Both the position numbers and the translations under genes were made by a program. The notes beneath the pieces are model-generated. The model made no database searches, was not told the origin of the DNA, and saw nothing but the letters and a program-made list of their open reading frames with translations. This document shows, piece by piece, positions 29,803-31,855 of a stretch of DNA of 31,855 nucleotides; position 1 is the stretch's first letter; every line of letters starts with the position of its first letter. Source of the stretch: Viridibacillus sp050279675 (GTDB lineage: Bacteria; Bacillota; Bacilli; Bacillales_A; Planococcaceae). The stretch covers positions 1 through 31,855 of the forward strand of contig NZ_JBNNUK010000029.1 in assembly GCF_050279675.1 (NCBI RefSeq), read 5' to 3'.

Positions 29803-30597
29803 GTGTGCGTTATACAAGGGGGTTTTGAGGTGAATGTAATTGCGTGGCTGCAGTTTCACACTATTTTAGATCAAGTGTTTCCAGAATACCGTAAGGTTTT
29901 TGGTGATCTTTATTCGAAGGTTTCTTTATTGATGTTAAAGAAATATCCTACTTCAGAAGATGTAATAGCGGCTGGGGAAAGTAAGCTAGCGGAGTATGTG
30001 ATGGAGTTTTGTCCAAGGCGATCTAGTCTATGGGCGTTGGATAAGGCAAAAAAATTAATGGATTCCGCATCTCGAAACCCATTTCAAAAAGTGGTATATC
30101 ACAGTCACTTAATCAATCTCCAAATGTATATAGAGCTGCTTTTTCAGTACCAAGGACACCTTTCAGAGTTAGAAACTCGTATAGTGACCTTGGCAAATGA
30201 ATTGGAAGATTACAAGATTGTCCAATCGATTCCAGGAATCGGAGAAAAAATCGCTGCCACGATAATCTCTGAGATTGGTGAAATTGATCGGTTTAGTCAT
30301 CCGAAAAAACTGGTTGCCTTTGCAGGAATAGATCCCAGTGTTCACTCATCAGGAAAGTTTACTGCCACAACCAATCGTATTACTAAACGAGGTTCAAGTA
30401 GATTACGCCATGCTTTGTATCTTGCCGTATTGTGCGGTATCAGAAGTTCAAGAAACAAAAAGCTGAAAGAATTCTATGATAAGAAGAAATCAGAAGGAAA
30501 GCCTGCCAAAGTAGCGATAGTAGCTTGCATTAACAAACTACTTCATTGGATTTATGCTTTATTAAATAGAAAAGAAACTTTCCTAGATATAGCGTAA
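29803..30597 (+). pseudogene. IS110 family transposase, 5'-truncated
   Basis: Homology starts near 29842 (LDQVFPEYRKVFGDLYSKVSLLMLKKYPTSEDV). It includes the Transposase_20 helix-hairpin-helix region (IVQSIPGIGEKIAATIISEIGEIDRFSHPKKLVAFAGIDPSVHSSGKF) and the C-terminal RGSSRLRHALYLAVLCGI. The N-terminal DEDD catalytic domain of about 150 residues is missing, as are the upstream non-coding end and its guide ('bridge') RNA. The fragment cannot move itself. A GTG frame from 29803 is open but lacks conserved sequence at the start. Confidence 0.82.
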
Positions 30598-30621
30598 TTA
30601 ACGGTTACAAGTAATAAAGAT

Positions 30622-30642
30622 AAAACCTTCCAAAAGGTTTTT
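30622..30642 (+). terminator. Short hairpin after the IS110 remnant
   Basis: AAAACCTT pairs with AAGGTTTT around CCAA, followed by TTGG. Possibly the former IS end structure or a weak terminator. Confidence 0.45.
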
Positions 30643-30720
30643 GGAGGGCTATTTGTCATGCTCAAAATAGTATAACATAAGGTTAATTAGAATTTTAGAG
30701 AAAAATATTGACATCCTATT

Positions 30721-30798
30721 AGCTGGTTTAGTAAGAAGATCTTTGAGCTGTCTAAACAGCTCTTTTTCTTATTCAACTAATGAGGCAGGTTTGTTGAA
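30721..30798. repeat. Family-1 repeat, copy 19 (GAGCTGT subtype)
   Basis: Left box reduced to GCTGGTTTAGTAAG. Central hairpin GAGCTGT-ctaa-ACAGCTC (30745-30762) with five T. Right box TTCAACTAATGAGGCAGG and TTTGTTGAA. Confidence 0.88.
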
Positions 30799-30830
30799 TA
30801 ACAATGAAAGATTTTTATTTTGAGGCTCTC

Positions 30831-30887
30831 AAAAAACCAAAAACCAAAAACCAAAAACCAAAAACCAAAAACCAAAAACCAAAAACC
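30831..30887 (+). repeat. Heptanucleotide tract (AAAAACC) x 8
   Basis: Eight tandem units of AAAAACC (the first with one extra A) lie 122 nt upstream of the ECF sigma start. The period of 7 is not a multiple of 3. It lies in an AT-rich leader, inside a frame (30804-31016) that I do not consider a gene because it lacks a ribosome site. Slippage could change the spacing to the sigma gene. Confidence 0.92.
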
Positions 30888-31008
30888 AAGATAAACTACT
30901 CCTATTTTTCTAGAACTAAAGAAAAAATTAATATTCCTGTAACGAATAACGTTTTAAATCTATATATATATGTCACAGGTAAAATAATTGGTGAGAAGGG
31001 GGATGCAG

Positions 31009-31518
31009 GTGGATGAGTTAAGTGAAATCTACAAAACCTATGCAGATGAAGTAAAGCGTTTTCTCATATGCTTAACTTCAAATGTAGATTTAGCTGAAGA
31101 ATTGACCCAAGAGACCTTTTATCAGGCAGTAAAGTCTATAGGGCGCTACAACGGTAAATGTAAAATGTCTGTTTGGTTATGTCAAATTGCAAAACATACT
31201 TTCTATAACTACTTAAAAAAGGAGAAACGGGATGATTATAGCAGTGTAGAATATATGATGCAAATCGGGTTGGATATAAGATCTACTGTTGATTTGCCAG
31301 ATGTTGAAGTAGCTAGGCGAGATACACTTATTTCAATACATAAGGAAATACATCTTTTAAATGAGCCTTATCGTGAAATATTTTTACTAAGAATATTTAT
31401 GGACCTTAGTTTCAAAGAGATTGGTGAGATATTTGATAAAAGCGAGAACTGGGCTAGGGTAACGTATTACCGTGCCAAATTAAAATTAGCAGAAAGGATT
31501 GATCTTAATGAATTGTAG
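31009..31518 (+). CDS. ECF-type RNA polymerase sigma factor
   Basis: The protein is about 170 residues. Region 2 is KRFLICLTSNVDLAEELTQETFYQAVKSIGRYNGKCKMSVWLCQIAKHTFYNYLKKEKR. Region 4 is LNEPYREIFLLRIFMDLSFKEIGEIFDKSENWARVTYYRAKLKLAE. The ENWARVTYYRAK stretch is typical of SigY/YlaC-related factors paired with zf-HC2 anti-sigma proteins. Starts at 30988 and 31003 are possible, but GAAGGGGG (30995-31002) favours GTG 31009. The anti-sigma gene overlaps the end by 11 nt. Regulation may be affected by the heptamer tract upstream. Confidence 0.88.
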   Translation: MDELSEIYKTYADEVKRFLICLTSNVDLAEELTQETFYQAVKSIGRYNGKCKMSVWLCQIAKHTFYNYLKKEKRDDYSSVEYMMQIGLDIRSTVDLPDVEVARRDTLISIHKEIHLLNEPYREIFLLRIFMDLSFKEIGEIFDKSENWARVTYYRAKLKLAERIDLNEL

Positions 31519-31855
31519 TATTATTAAAGATTTATTGCCATTGTATATTGATGGAGTTTGTAGTGAATATACAGTGAAAGCAATTGAAGAACATATACAG
31601 CATTGCGAAGAATGTAAGCAGACGTTAAAAAGACTGCAGCAGCAAACAGAGTATGTTCAAATGATACCGGAAGAAGTAAAAAAAGCAATAACACCTTTTA
31701 AAAAAATAAATACAAAGCGGCGTATTCAAGTTATTACGGCTATTGTTATGACTTTTTTAATGACCTTTTTTATCACGACTGTAGGATATCTAGTTTATCA
31801 GGATGTAGGTGTTGTTCATGATTTCTTTTCCCCAAAGGTGACCGCAGTTGTGGAT
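31508..31855 (+). CDS. Zinc-finger (zf-HC2) anti-sigma factor, N-terminal part
   Basis: The frame from ATG 31508 stays open to the right edge (116 codons). It starts NCSIIKDLLPLYIDGVCS and has the ZAS zinc motif with His29, Cys33 and Cys36 (HIQHCEECKQ). One membrane helix lies at about 77-100 (VITAIVMTFLMTFFITTVGY), and the start of an outer domain follows. The start overlaps the sigma gene by 11 nt, showing coupling. The protein would hold the sigma factor at the membrane; its sensor domain is outside the window. Confidence 0.85.
   Translation, partial: MNCSIIKDLLPLYIDGVCSEYTVKAIEEHIQHCEECKQTLKRLQQQTEYVQMIPEEVKKAITPFKKINTKRRIQVITAIVMTFLMTFFITTVGYLVYQDVGVVHDFFSPKVTAVVD

Noticed and set aside
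29803..30720. Intact IS110 element with bridge RNA
   Set aside because: The catalytic N-terminal domain and left non-coding end are absent, so neither an active element nor the guide RNA can be present.
543..30798. Family-1 repeats as classical integron attC sites
   Set aside because: The arms resemble CTAAC/GTTAG but do not fit the RYYYAAC/GTTRRRY core consensus, and no integron integrase is seen in the window. Only the general architecture is similar, so I kept it as a hypothesis.
30804..31016. 70-codon frame through the heptamer tract
   Set aside because: No ribosome site, repetitive KPKTKNQ composition caused by the AAAAACC tract, and overlap with the sigma start. Treated as chance.

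Overview
This window comes from a low-GC Gram-positive bacterium of the Bacillaceae/Planococcaceae type. The evidence is strong GGAGG-type ribosome sites, frequent TTG and GTG starts, and Bacillus-style families: a SigV/RsiV pair, PadR with a HAAS-domain partner, BlaI/M56, DUF2089, a YflS-like DASS carrier and DinB/YfiT. I cannot name the genus. No tRNA, rRNA, CRISPR array or replication origin was seen.

The window has three zones. Zone 1 (1-8.5 kb) and zone 3 (18-31 kb) are accessory DNA. They hold small unrelated genes, mostly one gene per unit and mostly on the + strand: a DinB-like protein, a histidine phosphatase, ArsR with an MFS exporter, a DUF2268 lipoprotein, PadR/HAAS, a SnoaL-like protein, membrane proteins, an AlkD-like protein, three methyltransferases, a VOC protein and a K+ channel. 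Almost every gap carries a copy, half copy or decayed copy of one repeat of about 80-90 bp (family 1). A complete copy has an outer palindromic box, a central hairpin followed by a T-run, and a second palindromic box. These zones also hold many decayed genes: GNAT, DUF6414, DUF3784, a secreted peptide, and IS110.

Zone 2 (8.5-18 kb) has few repeats and more conventional regulation. It has a minus-strand DASS carboxylate carrier, a SigV/RsiV-like sigma/anti-sigma pair with an ECF promoter, and a BlaI-type repressor with an M56 membrane protease. The BlaI promoter is near perfect and carries three evenly spaced dyads. An IS630 remnant separates these from a visibly more GC-rich group of four genes: AcfC-like binding protein, COG4315 lipoprotein, ECF sigma factor and zinc anti-sigma factor. 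That group looks horizontally acquired and is preceded by an ECF-type promoter.

Two further repeat types occur. Family 2 is a hairpin with a 13-nt loop plus a box about 37 nt downstream, seen at 12.5 and 18.1 kb with a fragment at 10.3 kb. Family 3 is a palindromic block of about 83 bp that occurs twice, on either side of a DUF2089 three-gene operon. An eight-unit AAAAACC tract lies upstream of the last ECF sigma gene, whose anti-sigma partner runs off the right edge.

The strongest candidate for something undescribed is the family-1 repeat. It separates single genes like units of a cassette array. Its arms form two possible hairpins or one long folded structure, and its central stems vary by compensatory changes. 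No integrase or REP-type transposase is visible here to explain it.
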